From positions 341,975 to 405,974 of the forward strand of contig NZ_AUED01000004.1 of the NCBI RefSeq assembly GCF_000425805.1: a stretch of 64,000 nt of DNA, in the 5' to 3' direction. This DNA comes from Pseudomonas vranovensis DSM 16006. GTDB lineage: Bacteria; Pseudomonadota; Gammaproteobacteria; Pseudomonadales; Pseudomonadaceae. Below the pieces are notes generated by a model. It did no database searches. It was not told where the DNA came from and was given only the letters and a program-made list of their open reading frames with translations. A program made the translations under genes and the position numbers. Positions 14,874-24,693 of the stretch are shown one piece after another (position 1 is the first letter of the stretch; the number at the start of each line of letters is the position of its first letter).

Positions 14874-17018
14874 ATGATCAGCACCGAACTCAAAACCACG
14901 ATTCAGGGCGCCTATTCGCGTTTTCTCGAAGCCAAGAGCCTCAAGCCTCGCTATGGCCAACGTCTGATGATCGCCGAAGTGGCAAAGGTCCTTGGCAATA
15001 TCGACTGCGATGACGAAGGTCGCCGTGTTGGTGAACCCGCCATTGTGGCGGTCGAGGCCGGCACCGGTACCGGCAAGACGGTCGCCTATAGCCTGGCTTC
15101 GATCCCCGCTGCCAAAGCCGCTGGCAAACGCCTGGTGATCGCCACGGCGACGGTCGCCTTGCAGGAGCAGATCGTTTTCAAGGACCTGCCCGACCTGATG
15201 CGCAACAGCGGCCTGAACTTCAGCTTCGCCCTGGCCAAGGGGCGTGGCCGCTACCTGTGCCTGTCCAAGCTCGACCTGTTGCTGCAGGAGGGCCATGCAC
15301 AATCGGCCACCGCTCAGTTGTTCGAAGAGGAAGGCTTCAGGATCGAAGTCGACGAGGCCAGCCAGAAGCTGTTCACCAGCATGATCGAGAAGCTTGCCGG
15401 CAACCGTTGGGACGGTGACCGCGACAGCTGGCCCCAGGCCCTCGAAGACCAGGACTGGGCCCGGCTGACCACCGATCATAGCCAGTGTACCGGTCGCCAC
15501 TGTCCTAACTTCGGCCAGTGCACCTTCTACAAGGCCCGTGAAGGCATGGGCAAAGTCGATGTCATTGTCACCAACCACGACATGGTCCTGGCCGACCTGG
15601 CCCTGGGCGGCGGTGCGGTGCTGCCTGATCCGCGCGATACCATCTATGTATTCGACGAAGGCCACCACCTGCCCGACAAGGCCATCGGCCATTTCGCCCA
15701 CTACACCCGCCTGCGTTCCACCGCCGATTGGCTGGAGCAGACTGCCAAGAACCTGACCAAACTGCTGGCCCAGCACCCGTTGCCGGGCGATCTGGGCAAG
15801 TGGATCGAGCAGGTGCCGGAGCTGGCCCGGGAGATCAAGGCCCAGCAGCAGTTCATGTTCAGTGCCTGTGAGCAGGTGGCTGACTTCCGTCCCGGCGAAG
15901 ACATGGAAGGCCGTGAACGGCCGCGCCATCGCTTCGAGGGCGGGGTAGTGCCCGAGCATATGCGCGAGATGGGCATCGAGCTGAAGAAGGGTTTCTCACG
16001 CTTGACCGACCTGTTCACCCGCCTGACCGACTTGCTCAAGGAGGGCATGGATGCGGAGGTGAGCATCGGCATTGCCAGCCATCAGGCTGAAGAGTGGTAT
16101 CCGCTGTTTGGCAGTCTGCTGATGCGTGCCCAGGGCAACTGGGAGCTGTGGACCGCCTTCACCGCCGAAGACCCGGAAGACAGCCCGCCCATGGCGCGCT
16201 GGCTGACCCTGGCCGAGAGTGGCGCGCTGTTCGATATCGAGGTCAACGCCAGCCCGATCCTGGCGGCCGAGATGCTGCGCCGCAACCTCTGGAACGTCGC
16301 CCATGGCGCGTTGGTGACCTCGGCAACGCTGACGGCGCTGGGTAAGTTCGATCGCTTCCGCATGCGTGCCGGCCTGCCCAAGGACGCCGTGACCAGCGTC
16401 GTGCCCAGCCCGTTCCATCATACTGATGCAGGTGTTCTGCGGGTGCCGGACCTGCGTGCCGATCCGCGGGACGCCGCCGCCCATACCGCAGCGATCATTC
16501 GTGACCTGCCGGCGCTGGTCGAAGGCTCGCGCGGTACGCTGGTGCTGTTCTCTTCACGCAAACAGATGCAGGACGTGTTCGACGGCCTGGACCGGGACTG
16601 GCGCAAGCAAGTGTTCATTCAGGGCAACCTGTCCAAGCAGGAAACCTTGAACAAGCACAAGGCGCGGGTCGATGGCGGTGACACCAGCGTGTTGTTCGGC
16701 CTTGCCAGTTTTGCCGAGGGTGTCGACCTGCCAGGCGCCTATTGCGAGCATGTGGTGATTGCCAAGATTCCGTTCGCGGTGCCCGATGATCCGGTCGAGG
16801 CTGCCCTGGCCGAGTGGATCGAGGCGCGTGGCGGCAACCCGTTCATGGAGATCGCCGTGCCGGACGCCTCGTTGCGCCTGATCCAGGCCTGCGGTCGCCT
16901 GCTGCGTACCGAAGAGGATCGCGGCACCATCACCCTGCTGGATCGACGCGTCGTCACCCAGCGCTACGGCAAAGCTATTCTCAACGCTCTGCCGCCGTTT
17001 CGACGGGAAATTTCCTGA
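14874..17018 (+). CDS. dinG: ATP-dependent DNA helicase DinG (XPD-like, Fe-S)
   Basis: 714-residue superfamily-2 helicase that unwinds 5'-tailed DNA, R-loops and D-loops during repair and replication-transcription conflict. Walker A AGTGTGKT spans residues 62-69. The four Fe-S cysteines are C129, C205, C210 and C216 (RYLC ... QCTGRHC ... GQC). The Walker B is DEGH (261-264), the variant of DEAH used by DinG. The C-terminal helicase motifs include GLASFAEGVDLPG and QACGRLLRTEEDRG. No LexA box could be recognised in the short upstream gap. Length matches the Pseudomonas protein. Confidence 0.95.
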   Translation: MISTELKTTIQGAYSRFLEAKSLKPRYGQRLMIAEVAKVLGNIDCDDEGRRVGEPAIVAVEAGTGTGKTVAYSLASIPAAKAAGKRLVIATATVALQEQIVFKDLPDLMRNSGLNFSFALAKGRGRYLCLSKLDLLLQEGHAQSATAQLFEEEGFRIEVDEASQKLFTSMIEKLAGNRWDGDRDSWPQALEDQDWARLTTDHSQCTGRHCPNFGQCTFYKAREGMGKVDVIVTNHDMVLADLALGGGAVLPDPRDTIYVFDEGHHLPDKAIGHFAHYTRLRSTADWLEQTAKNLTKLLAQHPLPGDLGKWIEQVPELAREIKAQQQFMFSACEQVADFRPGEDMEGRERPRHRFEGGVVPEHMREMGIELKKGFSRLTDLFTRLTDLLKEGMDAEVSIGIASHQAEEWYPLFGSLLMRAQGNWELWTAFTAEDPEDSPPMARWLTLAESGALFDIEVNASPILAAEMLRRNLWNVAHGALVTSATLTALGKFDRFRMRAGLPKDAVTSVVPSPFHHTDAGVLRVPDLRADPRDAAAHTAAIIRDLPALVEGSRGTLVLFSSRKQMQDVFDGLDRDWRKQVFIQGNLSKQETLNKHKARVDGGDTSVLFGLASFAEGVDLPGAYCEHVVIAKIPFAVPDDPVEAALAEWIEARGGNPFMEIAVPDASLRLIQACGRLLRTEEDRGTITLLDRRVVTQRYGKAILNALPPFRREIS

Positions 17019-17099
17019 CCCCCGCAGAGAAATACGCCGGGGCGTTGTCTATGACTCAGTTCAAGGCCCGCAAGGGCCCTCAAGGAGAGCTCCAGCCCT

Positions 17100-19355
17100 A
17101 TGATTCGCCGTACCTTGCCCGCTGTCTTCGCCCTGTTGTTCAGCACCCCGTTGCTGGCCGGGCAACAGACGCTGTTCAGCTTCGTGCGCCCGGCCGCCGT
17201 GGTCAATGTGGCGACCGAGGATGCCAGTTTGCCGCAATACAATGCAGAGCAGACGGCCGAGGGTGAGGTATTGCGCCGGGTGGTATTCAACCCCGTCGAG
17301 CGGCCCAGCCTGAAACTGAGCCCGCAATCGGGCGCCTGGGACTGGTCCAGTGCTACGGCCATGACCTTGCGCCTGCAAAGCGGCATGGACTGGCCACTCA
17401 CGGTAGATGTCACGGTACTGAGTAGCGACGGCAAGACGCTCACCAGTCGTATCGACTTGCCGGCTGGCCCAGCGCAGACGGTGTTGGTGCCGTTGAAGGC
17501 GACCTCAGCGCTGAGCCAGGGCATGCGTGCCGGGCCACCGATGCCGTGGGTACATGAAGGCCAGCGTTGGTTGTTGACCAGCAGCGCGGGCGAGGTGGAC
17601 CTCAAGCAAGTGGTGTCGGTGACCTTGTCGATGAACAAGCCCAACGTTGCCCAGAGCCTGATGATCGAGCGCGTTGGAACCCAGGACGATGAGCAAGTGC
17701 AAAAGGCCGTCTATACCGGCTTGATCGATGGCTACGGCCAGTCCACCCGGGCGCGCTGGCCGGAAAAGATTGTCAGCGACGACCAGCTCAAGGCAGCGGC
17801 GGCTCGCGAACAGCAGCAACTCAAGGGCTGGATGGCCGAGCGCAGCCAATTGCCCCACGACAAGTTCGGTGGCGTGACCACCGGCGTACGCTTCGAGGCC
17901 AAGGGTTTCTTCCGCACCGAAAAGCAGGACGGGCGATGGTACCTGGTCACTCCTGAGGGCCATCCGTTCTATTCGCTGGGCGTCAATGCGGTCGCCCCCG
18001 ACGGTGGGCGCACCTATGTGGCTGGGCGCGAGTCGATGTTCACCACCTTGCCACAGGAGGGCGAGCCGCTGGCGCAGTTCTATGGTGAAGGTGACAACAA
18101 CGACGGCAACGGCTCGTCCAGCGGGCGCGGTTTCAACCAGGGGCGCTGGTACGACTTCTATGCCGCCAACCTTGAGCGCACCCATGGCAAGGCCTGCACC
18201 CCGGCTGCTGCAACCGACACAGCGCCGGCAGTGGACTGCCCGGCGTCAGTCGTGGACAAGCAGCGCTGGCAGGGTCATACCCTTGATCGCCTGCAGGGTT
18301 GGGGGTTCAACACCCTGGGCAACTGGAGCGATTCCGCCGTGGGGCAGGCTGATCGCATCGCCTATACCTTGCCGCTGTCGATCGTTGGTGACTACACCAG
18401 CATCAGCACGGGCATGGATTGGTGGGGCCGTATGCCCGACCCGTTCGACCCTCGCTTTGCCATGGCCACGGAACGTGCGGTAGCCATTGCCGCGCGAGAC
18501 CACCGCGACGACCCCTGGTTGATCGGTTATTTCGCCGACAACGAACTGGCCTGGGCCGCGCCGGGCGATGATCCCAAGGCGCGCTATGCCCTGGCCTACG
18601 GGACGCTGCGCCTGACCACCGATGTGCCGGCCAAGCGTGCCTTCCTCAAGCAGTTGCGCGACAAGTACCGTAACCAGGCGGGGTTGTCCAAGGCCTGGGG
18701 TATCGACCTGCCGGCCTGGGAACTTATGGAAGACCCAGGTTTCGAGCCGCCCTTGCCAAGCCCGGAGTACCCGGAGATCGAGGCCGACTTCAAATACTTC
18801 CAGAAGGTATTTGCCCAAACCTACTTCAAGACCATATCCGACTCCTTGAAGTGGCATGCACCCAATCACTTGCTGCTGGGCGGGCGCTATGCGGTCAGTA
18901 CGCCGGAAGCGGTGGCTGCCTGTGCCGAGTTCTGCGATGTTCTGAGCTTCAACTTCTACACACCCAAGCCCCAGGACGGTTACGATTTCAGCCAACTCAA
19001 TGCGCTGGACAAGCCGGTGCTGGTCTCCGAGTTCCAGTTTGGCTCGCGTGATCGCGGCCCGTTCTGGCCAGGGCCGATGGAGGTGGCCAAGGAGGAGGCG
19101 CGGGGGCCTTCCTATGCTGCCTTCGTCAAGGCCGCACTGGCTGAGCCAACGATTGTCGGGGTGCACTGGTTCCAGTACCTGGATCAACCGGCCAGCGGGC
19201 GTTTGCTGGATGGGGAAAACGGACACTTCGGCCTGGTGGGCATTACCGATGTACCGTTCCAGGGTTTTGTCGAGAGTGTGCGTAAAAGCAACCTGCAGGC
19301 GCAGGCGCAGATCGGCAAGCTCGCAGCGCCCGAAAAGGCAGCAACAGCCCCGTAA
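17100..19355 (+). CDS. Exported GH50-like glycoside hydrolase (beta-agarase family)
   Basis: 751 residues with a signal peptide (about 1-20, ending TPLLAG). Residues 20-210 form a carbohydrate-binding-like beta-sandwich. The rest is a TIM-barrel catalytic domain. GYFADNELAW (Glu near 480) and LVSEFQFGSRD (Glu near 644) match the acid/base and nucleophile segments of GH50 beta-agarases. LQGWGFNTLGNWSD and FNFYTPKP are further family words. Algal agarose is an unlikely substrate for this organism, so the true target, perhaps a plant, fungal or self-made galactan-like polymer, is unknown. It lies 81 bases after dinG, is monocistronic, and a GC-rich stem-loop follows. Confidence 0.82.
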   Translation: MIRRTLPAVFALLFSTPLLAGQQTLFSFVRPAAVVNVATEDASLPQYNAEQTAEGEVLRRVVFNPVERPSLKLSPQSGAWDWSSATAMTLRLQSGMDWPLTVDVTVLSSDGKTLTSRIDLPAGPAQTVLVPLKATSALSQGMRAGPPMPWVHEGQRWLLTSSAGEVDLKQVVSVTLSMNKPNVAQSLMIERVGTQDDEQVQKAVYTGLIDGYGQSTRARWPEKIVSDDQLKAAAAREQQQLKGWMAERSQLPHDKFGGVTTGVRFEAKGFFRTEKQDGRWYLVTPEGHPFYSLGVNAVAPDGGRTYVAGRESMFTTLPQEGEPLAQFYGEGDNNDGNGSSSGRGFNQGRWYDFYAANLERTHGKACTPAAATDTAPAVDCPASVVDKQRWQGHTLDRLQGWGFNTLGNWSDSAVGQADRIAYTLPLSIVGDYTSISTGMDWWGRMPDPFDPRFAMATERAVAIAARDHRDDPWLIGYFADNELAWAAPGDDPKARYALAYGTLRLTTDVPAKRAFLKQLRDKYRNQAGLSKAWGIDLPAWELMEDPGFEPPLPSPEYPEIEADFKYFQKVFAQTYFKTISDSLKWHAPNHLLLGGRYAVSTPEAVAACAEFCDVLSFNFYTPKPQDGYDFSQLNALDKPVLVSEFQFGSRDRGPFWPGPMEVAKEEARGPSYAAFVKAALAEPTIVGVHWFQYLDQPASGRLLDGENGHFGLVGITDVPFQGFVESVRKSNLQAQAQIGKLAAPEKAATAP

Positions 19356-19366
19356 TCCCTGCTTGT

Positions 19367-19396
19367 CGGCCCGGCGCACCTGCGTGCGCCGGGCCG
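19367..19396 (+). terminator. GC-rich stem-loop after the GH50-like gene
   Basis: Perfect 12-base arms CGGCCCGGCGCA/TGCGCCGGGCCG lie 12 bases past the stop. There is no U-run, so it is a weak or Rho-assisted terminator at best. Confidence 0.5.
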
Positions 19397-19504
19397 CACT
19401 GCTTTCTGGGCAGGCAACTGCCTGACCGCTGTCTGTTCCCAAATCCGCCGCAGGCTGAAACAATGCACGCCATTTTGGGTTTTGGTGTATTCGGGAGCGG
19501 CTGG

Positions 19505-20650
19505 GTGCAGATTCAGGGTCATTACGAGCTTAAGTTCGAAGCAGTGCGCGAAGCCTTCGCGGCGTTGTTCGACGATCCTCAGGAACGTGGTGCGGCGCTG
19601 TGTATCCAGGTGGGTGGCGAGACGGTCGTTGATCTCTGGGCGGGTACCGCCGACAAGGACGGTGCCGAGGCCTGGCATAGCGATACCATCGCCAATCTGT
19701 TTTCCTGCACCAAGGCCTTTGCGGCGGTTACCGCCCTGCAATTGGTAGGTGAGGGCAAGCTGTCGCTGGACGCTCCGGTTGCCCGTTACTGGCCAGAGTT
19801 TGCCCAAGCCGGCAAGCAGGCGATCACCTTGCGCCAGCTGCTCTGCCACCAGGCCGGGTTGCCGGCCATTCGTCAGTTGTTGAGTGCCGAGTCCTTCTAT
19901 GATTGGCAGACCATGGTCGACACCCTGGCCGCTGAAACGCCCTGGTGGACACCCGGGAGCGCTCACGGTTATGCGGCGATCACCTACGGTTGGCTGATCG
20001 GTGAGTTGATTCGCCGCGCCGACGGACGTGAGCCGGGTGAGTCCATTGTTGCCCGCACGGCACGGCCCCTGGGCCTGGATTTTCACATTGGCCTGGCCGA
20101 TGAGCAGTTCCACCGGGTGGCGCATATTGCCAGGGGCAAGGGCAACATGGGCGATGAAGCGGCCCAGCGCTTGCTGCAGGTTACCCTGCGCGAGCCGGAG
20201 GCACTGTCTACCCGTGCCTTCACCAACCCGCCAGGGATGCTGACCAGCACCAATAAGCCCGAGTGGCGGCGGATGCAGCAGCCTGCGGCCAACGGTCATG
20301 GCAATGCCCGCAGCCTGGCAGGGTTCTATGCCGGCTTGCTCGACGGCAGCCTGCTTGAGTCCGAGTTGCTGGATGAGCTGACCCGCGAACACAGCCTGGG
20401 TGATGACAAAACCCTGTTGACCCGCACCCGTTTCGGCCTGGGCTGCATGCTCGACCAGCCGACGGTAGCCAATGCCACCTTCGGTCTGGGCAGCAAAGCC
20501 TTTGGTCATCCAGGCGCGGGCGGGTCGGTCGGGTTTGCCGACCCTGAACACGATGTCGCCTTCGGTTTTGTAACCAATACCCTGGGGCCTTATGTACTGA
20601 TGGACCCGCGAGCGCAGAAGCTGGTACGGGTCTTGGGCAGTTGCCTTTGA
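19505..20650 (+). CDS. Serine hydrolase of the class C beta-lactamase/EstB esterase family
   Basis: 381 residues from the preferred GTG at 19505, which has GGGAG 7 bases upstream and opens with the family start VQIQGHYELKFEAVREAF; an in-frame ATG at 19463 is the alternative. The nucleophile motif SxxK is SCTK (about residues 75-78). The catalytic Tyr is in HGYAAITYG, and the third motif is HPGAGG (HxG type). No signal peptide is seen, so it is a cytoplasmic esterase or peptidase-like enzyme rather than a true beta-lactamase. The substrate is unknown. It stands alone. Confidence 0.87.
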   Translation: MQIQGHYELKFEAVREAFAALFDDPQERGAALCIQVGGETVVDLWAGTADKDGAEAWHSDTIANLFSCTKAFAAVTALQLVGEGKLSLDAPVARYWPEFAQAGKQAITLRQLLCHQAGLPAIRQLLSAESFYDWQTMVDTLAAETPWWTPGSAHGYAAITYGWLIGELIRRADGREPGESIVARTARPLGLDFHIGLADEQFHRVAHIARGKGNMGDEAAQRLLQVTLREPEALSTRAFTNPPGMLTSTNKPEWRRMQQPAANGHGNARSLAGFYAGLLDGSLLESELLDELTREHSLGDDKTLLTRTRFGLGCMLDQPTVANATFGLGSKAFGHPGAGGSVGFADPEHDVAFGFVTNTLGPYVLMDPRAQKLVRVLGSCL

Positions 20651-20749
20651 TCGGTTAACCCCGGTGTTACCTGAACCCTTTGGCTATTCTGGATTCCAAT
20701 GCTCAACACTTTTGAGCAGAATTTCTTTCATTTTCATGGTGTATCGCTG

Positions 20750-21718
20750 ATGTCTTCACATAAAACCTTAGCTCTCGCCCTGTGCCTGGCCATGACCGGT
20801 TGCGCGCAGCACTCTCAGAATGGCGCGGTAGATGGCGGGCTCAACTGGTGGCCATTCGGTTCGGACAAGGTCGCCGACAAGGAAGTGAAGGAAGTGGTAA
20901 CCGAAAAGGTCGCCAAGGCCGATGCCAAGTCGGAAAACTCCAGCCGCTGGTGGTGGCCGTTCGGCGAGAGCGCCAAGAACAACACCCCTGTCGTGCCGAA
21001 GATCGACCACAAGGCCACCCAGGCCTGGCTGGACAGCTACGAGCCGCGACTGCGCGAGGCCATCAAGGACAGCAAGTTCGAAGTCGAGCGTCGTGAAGAC
21101 GTACTGGTGGTCACGGTGCCGGTGGACTCTTCCTACAATCCTGATCGCCCGGCCATGCTCCTGCCGGTAACCCTGGGGCCAATCACCCGGGTGGCCAAAG
21201 CCATCGAGACCGACAAACAGACCGCCGTGCTGGTCCTGGGCCATGCCGACACCAGCGGCGCCGCAGCGCTCAATCAGAAACTCAGCCAGGAACGTGCGCA
21301 GTCGATTGCCGCGATCTTCCGTCTCAGCGGTCTGGAACGTGATCGTCTGAATTTGCGGGGCATGGGCTCGGAAATGCCTCGTGCAGCCAACGACAGTGTT
21401 GAAGGCCGAGCCTTGAACCGTCGCGTAGAATTGGTACTGACCCCACAAAACACCATGATTGCCTTGCTCGCCAAGTACAAACAGCCAACCCCGAGCCCGG
21501 CAGCACTGGTCGCTGTGCAGGATGCCAAGGCGCCGGTCAAGGCGGCTGTGAAACCTGCGTCCAAGGCACCAGCGAAAGCAGCCAGCACGGCCAAGAAAGC
21601 CCCGGCCAAGACCGCTGCCGCAAAGAAGAAAGCCCCCGTTGCCAAGCCTGCGGCTAAAAAGCCTGCACCGACAGCGAAAAAAGTGGCCGCCAACACCAGC
21701 CCTGCGAAGACCAACTGA
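20750..21718 (+). CDS. OmpA-family lipoprotein with histone-H1-like Lys/Ala/Pro tail
   Basis: 322 residues. The signal peptide MSSHKTLALALCLAMTGC gives a lipobox Cys at 18. Two WWPFG words (about residues 34 and 65) are spaced by a charged linker. An OmpA peptidoglycan-binding domain occupies about 120-245, with GHADTSGAAALNQKLSQERA and GRALNRRVEL. The last ~65 residues are repeats of Lys-Ala-Pro/Ala (KAPAKAA, KKAPAKTAAAKKKAP), like the H1-like tail of AlgP. A basic tail on an envelope protein suggests binding to polyanions such as DNA, LPS or alginate (inference). ATG 20750 is preferred over 20699 because it starts the signal peptide directly. Confidence 0.85.
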   Translation: MSSHKTLALALCLAMTGCAQHSQNGAVDGGLNWWPFGSDKVADKEVKEVVTEKVAKADAKSENSSRWWWPFGESAKNNTPVVPKIDHKATQAWLDSYEPRLREAIKDSKFEVERREDVLVVTVPVDSSYNPDRPAMLLPVTLGPITRVAKAIETDKQTAVLVLGHADTSGAAALNQKLSQERAQSIAAIFRLSGLERDRLNLRGMGSEMPRAANDSVEGRALNRRVELVLTPQNTMIALLAKYKQPTPSPAALVAVQDAKAPVKAAVKPASKAPAKAASTAKKAPAKTAAAKKKAPVAKPAAKKPAPTAKKVAANTSPAKTN

Positions 21719-21736
21719 TCGTCAAGGAACGCAGCA

Positions 21737-22384
21737 ATGACCCAGACCCTGGCCGATATGCGCCGCGATTACACCCGTGATGGCCTGGCAGAAGCTCAGG
21801 CCCCGGACGAACCCTTCGCGTTGTTTCGCCACTGGTTCGACGACGCGGTGAAAACCGAGCTGCCGCCGGTAGAAGCCAATGCCATGACCGTGGCGACGGT
21901 CGACGCTGACGGTCGCCCGCACTGCCGGGTCTTGTTGCTCAAAGGCCTGGATGACAAAGGCTTCACCTTCTTCACCAATTACGAGAGCGCCAAGGGGCAG
22001 CAACTGCTGGCCAACCCCCATGCGGCCATGACCTTCTTCTGGCCAGCCCTTGAGCGTCAGGTGCGCATCGAAGGCAAGGTGGTCAAGGTCAGTGCCAAGG
22101 AGTCGGATGAGTATTATCAGGTGCGCCCGTTGGGCAGCCGCCTGGGGGCCTGGGCATCACCGCAGAGTCGGGTGATTGCGGGTCGCGAGGAACTCGAGGG
22201 TCTGGTCAAGGCCACCGAGCAACGCTTCAGTGATACGCAGCCGCATTGTCCGGAACACTGGGGTGGCTACCGCTTGCTGCCCGAGCGCATCGAGTTCTGG
22301 CAGGGGCGCGCCAGCCGCCTGCATGACCGCCTCAATTACCGCCTGCAAGATGGCGCCTGGCTGCGCGAGCGCCTGGCACCTTAA
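21737..22384 (+). CDS. pdxH: Pyridoxamine/pyridoxine 5'-phosphate oxidase
   Basis: 215-residue FMN enzyme forming pyridoxal phosphate. The N-terminus [14 protein letters not shown] is typical. FMN/PLP-site words follow: [43 protein letters not shown], and [16 protein letters not shown]. The C-terminus ends WLRERLAP. Length and motifs are complete. It starts 18 bases after the OmpA gene and may share its transcript. Its stop codon overlaps, on the opposite strand, the stop of the small gene that follows. Confidence 0.96.
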   Translation: MTQTLADMRRDYTRDGLAEAQAPDEPFALFRHWFDDAVKTELPPVEANAMTVATVDADGRPHCRVLLLKGLDDKGFTFFTNYESAKGQQLLANPHAAMTFFWPALERQVRIEGKVVKVSAKESDEYYQVRPLGSRLGAWASPQSRVIAGREELEGLVKATEQRFSDTQPHCPEHWGGYRLLPERIEFWQGRASRLHDRLNYRLQDGAWLRERLAP

Positions 22385-22614
22385 TCGGTATATCCCGCGG
22401 CCTCGCGTTCCAGCCAGGCCGCCAGCTCAGCGCGCTTGACCTTTTGCGCGCGCGCTTTGTCCAAGCATTCAAGCATGTAGGCTTTCTTGCGCTCATCCTT
22501 ACCGGCCATCGACAGCGCCAGGTCGCGATCCATCCAGCGCCGGATGCGCACATACAACCACCAGTGAAAATACAGCCCTGCCACGGTCGTGACGACGACG
22601 ATGAAGTAATCCAT
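22381..22614 (-). CDS. Small single-pass membrane protein, unknown
   Basis: 77 residues: one N-terminal membrane helix (about 3-20, [19 protein letters not shown]) followed by a basic cytoplasmic domain with [18 protein letters not shown]. The ATG at 22614 follows an AAGGA site; in-frame codons further upstream have no such signal. It converges on pdxH with a 4-base stop-codon overlap. I do not recognise the family. The codon use is normal for the genome. Confidence 0.75.
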   Translation of the reverse strand: MDYFIVVVTTVAGLYFHWWLYVRIRRWMDRDLALSMAGKDERKKAYMLECLDKARAQKVKRAELAAWLEREAAGYTD

Positions 22615-22761
22615 GACTATCCTTGCGCTAGACGTTTCTACAGACCGCATCGATGACACAGGCTGTATGGAAGCTGAATGGAAGCAATTTTACCCCGCAT
22701 CGGTCGTGACAGTCGTCAACGCGCGGAGTCTAATGAACACCTGACTTTTGGAGACCATCCT

Positions 22762-23226
22762 ATGCGTAAATCTGTTTTGCTGTTGGCCAGCTTCACCACG
22801 ATGTCGATGCTGCTCACTGGCTGCGCCTCGAGCCTGACCGGCGATAGCTACTCGCGCGACGAAGCCCGCCGTGTTCAGACCGTACGTATGGGCACCATCG
22901 AATCCCTGCGGCCCGTCAAGATCGAAGGCACCAAGACGCCAATCGGTGGCGGTGCCGGCGCCGTTGTCGGCGGTGTGGCCGGTAGTGCCATTGGTGGCGG
23001 GCGCGGCAGCATCGTTGCTGCTGTCATCGGTGCCGTGGCCGGTGGCCTTGCAGGTTCGGCCGCTGAAGAGGGCCTGACCCGCACCCAGGGTGTGGAAATC
23101 ACCGTACGTGAAGACGACGGCAGCATGCGAGCCTATGTGCAGGCAGTGCAGGAGAACGAGATTTTCCGCGTGGGTGAGCGTGTGCGCATCATGACCGTCG
23201 ATGGCACCAGCCGGGTTTCGCACTGA
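22762..23226 (+). CDS. Glycine-zipper (SlyB/Pcp-like) outer-membrane lipoprotein
   Basis: 154 residues. Lipobox MSMLLTGC (Cys about 21). A conserved YSRDEARRVQTVRMGTIESL segment precedes the glycine-zipper 2TM hairpin (about 80-120; GGGAGAVVGGVAGSAIGGG, then AAVIGAVAGGLAGSA). A small C-terminal beta domain follows, with EITVREDDG and FRVGERVRIM. In enteric bacteria SlyB is a PhoP-regulated protein that preserves outer-membrane integrity; here the role is inferred. An intrinsic terminator follows immediately. Confidence 0.9.
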   Translation: MRKSVLLLASFTTMSMLLTGCASSLTGDSYSRDEARRVQTVRMGTIESLRPVKIEGTKTPIGGGAGAVVGGVAGSAIGGGRGSIVAAVIGAVAGGLAGSAAEEGLTRTQGVEITVREDDGSMRAYVQAVQENEIFRVGERVRIMTVDGTSRVSH

Positions 23227-23241
23227 TACCCGAACAGCAAT

Positions 23242-23279
23242 AAAAAACCCCGACTCGGCAATGCCGGTCGGGGTTTTTT
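23242..23279. terminator. Bidirectional intrinsic terminator between slyB-like gene and nhaA
   Basis: A 7-base stem CCCCGAC/GTCGGGG with an inner CGGC/GCCG helix is bounded by A6 and T6, serving both converging genes. Confidence 0.92.
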
Positions 23280-23295
23280 ATTGCCTTGTTCTTGC

Positions 23296-24474
23296 TCAGG
23301 CGGTGGAAGCTTTGCGGCTGGCCAGCGCGGTGATGGTGTAGCCGATCAGCGCGGCGAGAATGGAGCCGGTGAGAATACCCATGCGGTCCATACCGGCGTA
23401 ATCGCTGCTGCCAGGCACGAACGCCAGCGAGCCTACGAACAGGCTCATGGTGAAGCCGATACCACACAGGATCGCCACACCCAGCACCTGGCCCCAATTC
23501 GCATTGGCGGGGAGGGCGGCGATGCCCAGCTTGACTGACAGCCAGGTCAGGCCGAATACCCCGAGGGTCTTGCCCAGCAACAAGCCCACGGCGATGCCCA
23601 TCGGCACGTGGTGGGTGAAACTTTCGAGTGTGACGCCGGCCAGCGATACACCGGCGTTGGCGAAGGCAAACAAAGGCAGAATGCCGTAGGCCACCCACGG
23701 GTGCAGGGCGTGCTCCAGCGTCAACAAGGGGGAGGGTTCGGCATTGCGGGTTCGCAAGGGGATACACAGGGCCAGGGTGACACCGGCAAGGGTGGCATGG
23801 ACACCACTCTTGAGCACGCAGACCCAGAGAATCAGGCCAATCACCATGTAAGGCCCCAGCTTGACCACTCCCATCCGGTTCATGCCGACCAGGGCCAGCA
23901 GGCAGGCACCCGCCAGCATCAGCGACAAGCTCGACAACTCGCCCGAATAGAAGAGGGCAATAACAACGATTGCACCCAGGTCATCAATGATGGCCAGGGT
24001 CATCAGGAACAGCTTCAGTGACACGGGTACACGCTTGCCCAGCAGGGCCAGTACACCCAGGGCAAAGGCGATGTCGGTGGCCATTGGAATCGCCCAGCCA
24101 GCGGTAGCGCTCGGGTCGTCCTTGTTCAGGAACCAGTAGATCAGGGCCGGGACGACCATACCGCCGATGGCAGCAGCCCCTGGCAGAACGATCTGCGACG
24201 GCTTGGACAGGTGACCTTCGACCACCTCGCGCTTGACCTCAAGGCCGATCAGCAGGAAGAACAGCGCCATCAAGCCGTCATTGATCCACAGCAGCAACGG
24301 CTTGGCGATTTTCAGTGCGCCAATCTGGGCGACCACGGGGACATCCAGCAGGCCGTTGTACAGGTACGATAACGGCGAGTTGTTGATGATCAGGGCCAGG
24401 GCAGCTGCAGCAATCAGTAATAGACCGCTGGCAGCTTCCAACTGAAAGAAACGTGTGAAAGTGCTACGCAGCAA
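23296..24474 (-). CDS. nhaA: Na+/H+ antiporter NhaA
   Basis: 392-residue inner-membrane antiporter with 12 helices that exports Na+ in exchange for H+ and sets pH and salt tolerance. The ion-site aspartate pair is in [19 protein letters not shown], and the other marks are [31 protein letters not shown] and [14 protein letters not shown] (PLFAFANAG). The best start is a TTG at 24474, with GGAG 8 bases upstream, giving [17 protein letters not shown]. Longer in-frame starts run into an AT-rich promoter region (about 24520-24570) and are not credible. It is monocistronic. Confidence 0.93.
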   Translation of the reverse strand: MLRSTFTRFFQLEAASGLLLIAAAALALIINNSPLSYLYNGLLDVPVVAQIGALKIAKPLLLWINDGLMALFFLLIGLEVKREVVEGHLSKPSQIVLPGAAAIGGMVVPALIYWFLNKDDPSATAGWAIPMATDIAFALGVLALLGKRVPVSLKLFLMTLAIIDDLGAIVVIALFYSGELSSLSLMLAGACLLALVGMNRMGVVKLGPYMVIGLILWVCVLKSGVHATLAGVTLALCIPLRTRNAEPSPLLTLEHALHPWVAYGILPLFAFANAGVSLAGVTLESFTHHVPMGIAVGLLLGKTLGVFGLTWLSVKLGIAALPANANWGQVLGVAILCGIGFTMSLFVGSLAFVPGSSDYAGMDRMGILTGSILAALIGYTITALASRKASTA

Positions 24475-24693
24475 GGGTGATCTCCATCCTGAGGGTTCAA
24501 TAGGGCGACACCCTACCGTGAGAAGATATGCTTTAAAACAAAAAATATATTCGTTTTTGTTATAAGTGATGGCCATCTTGCCTCATGCAGCCTAGCAGTT
24601 GTATCGGAATATTTACTGCGGCTGTATCTGTTGGCTTTCGCTGGGGTTTCCTACCATGATCGCCTGCATTTCGATCTTTTCCGGGACTGGACC

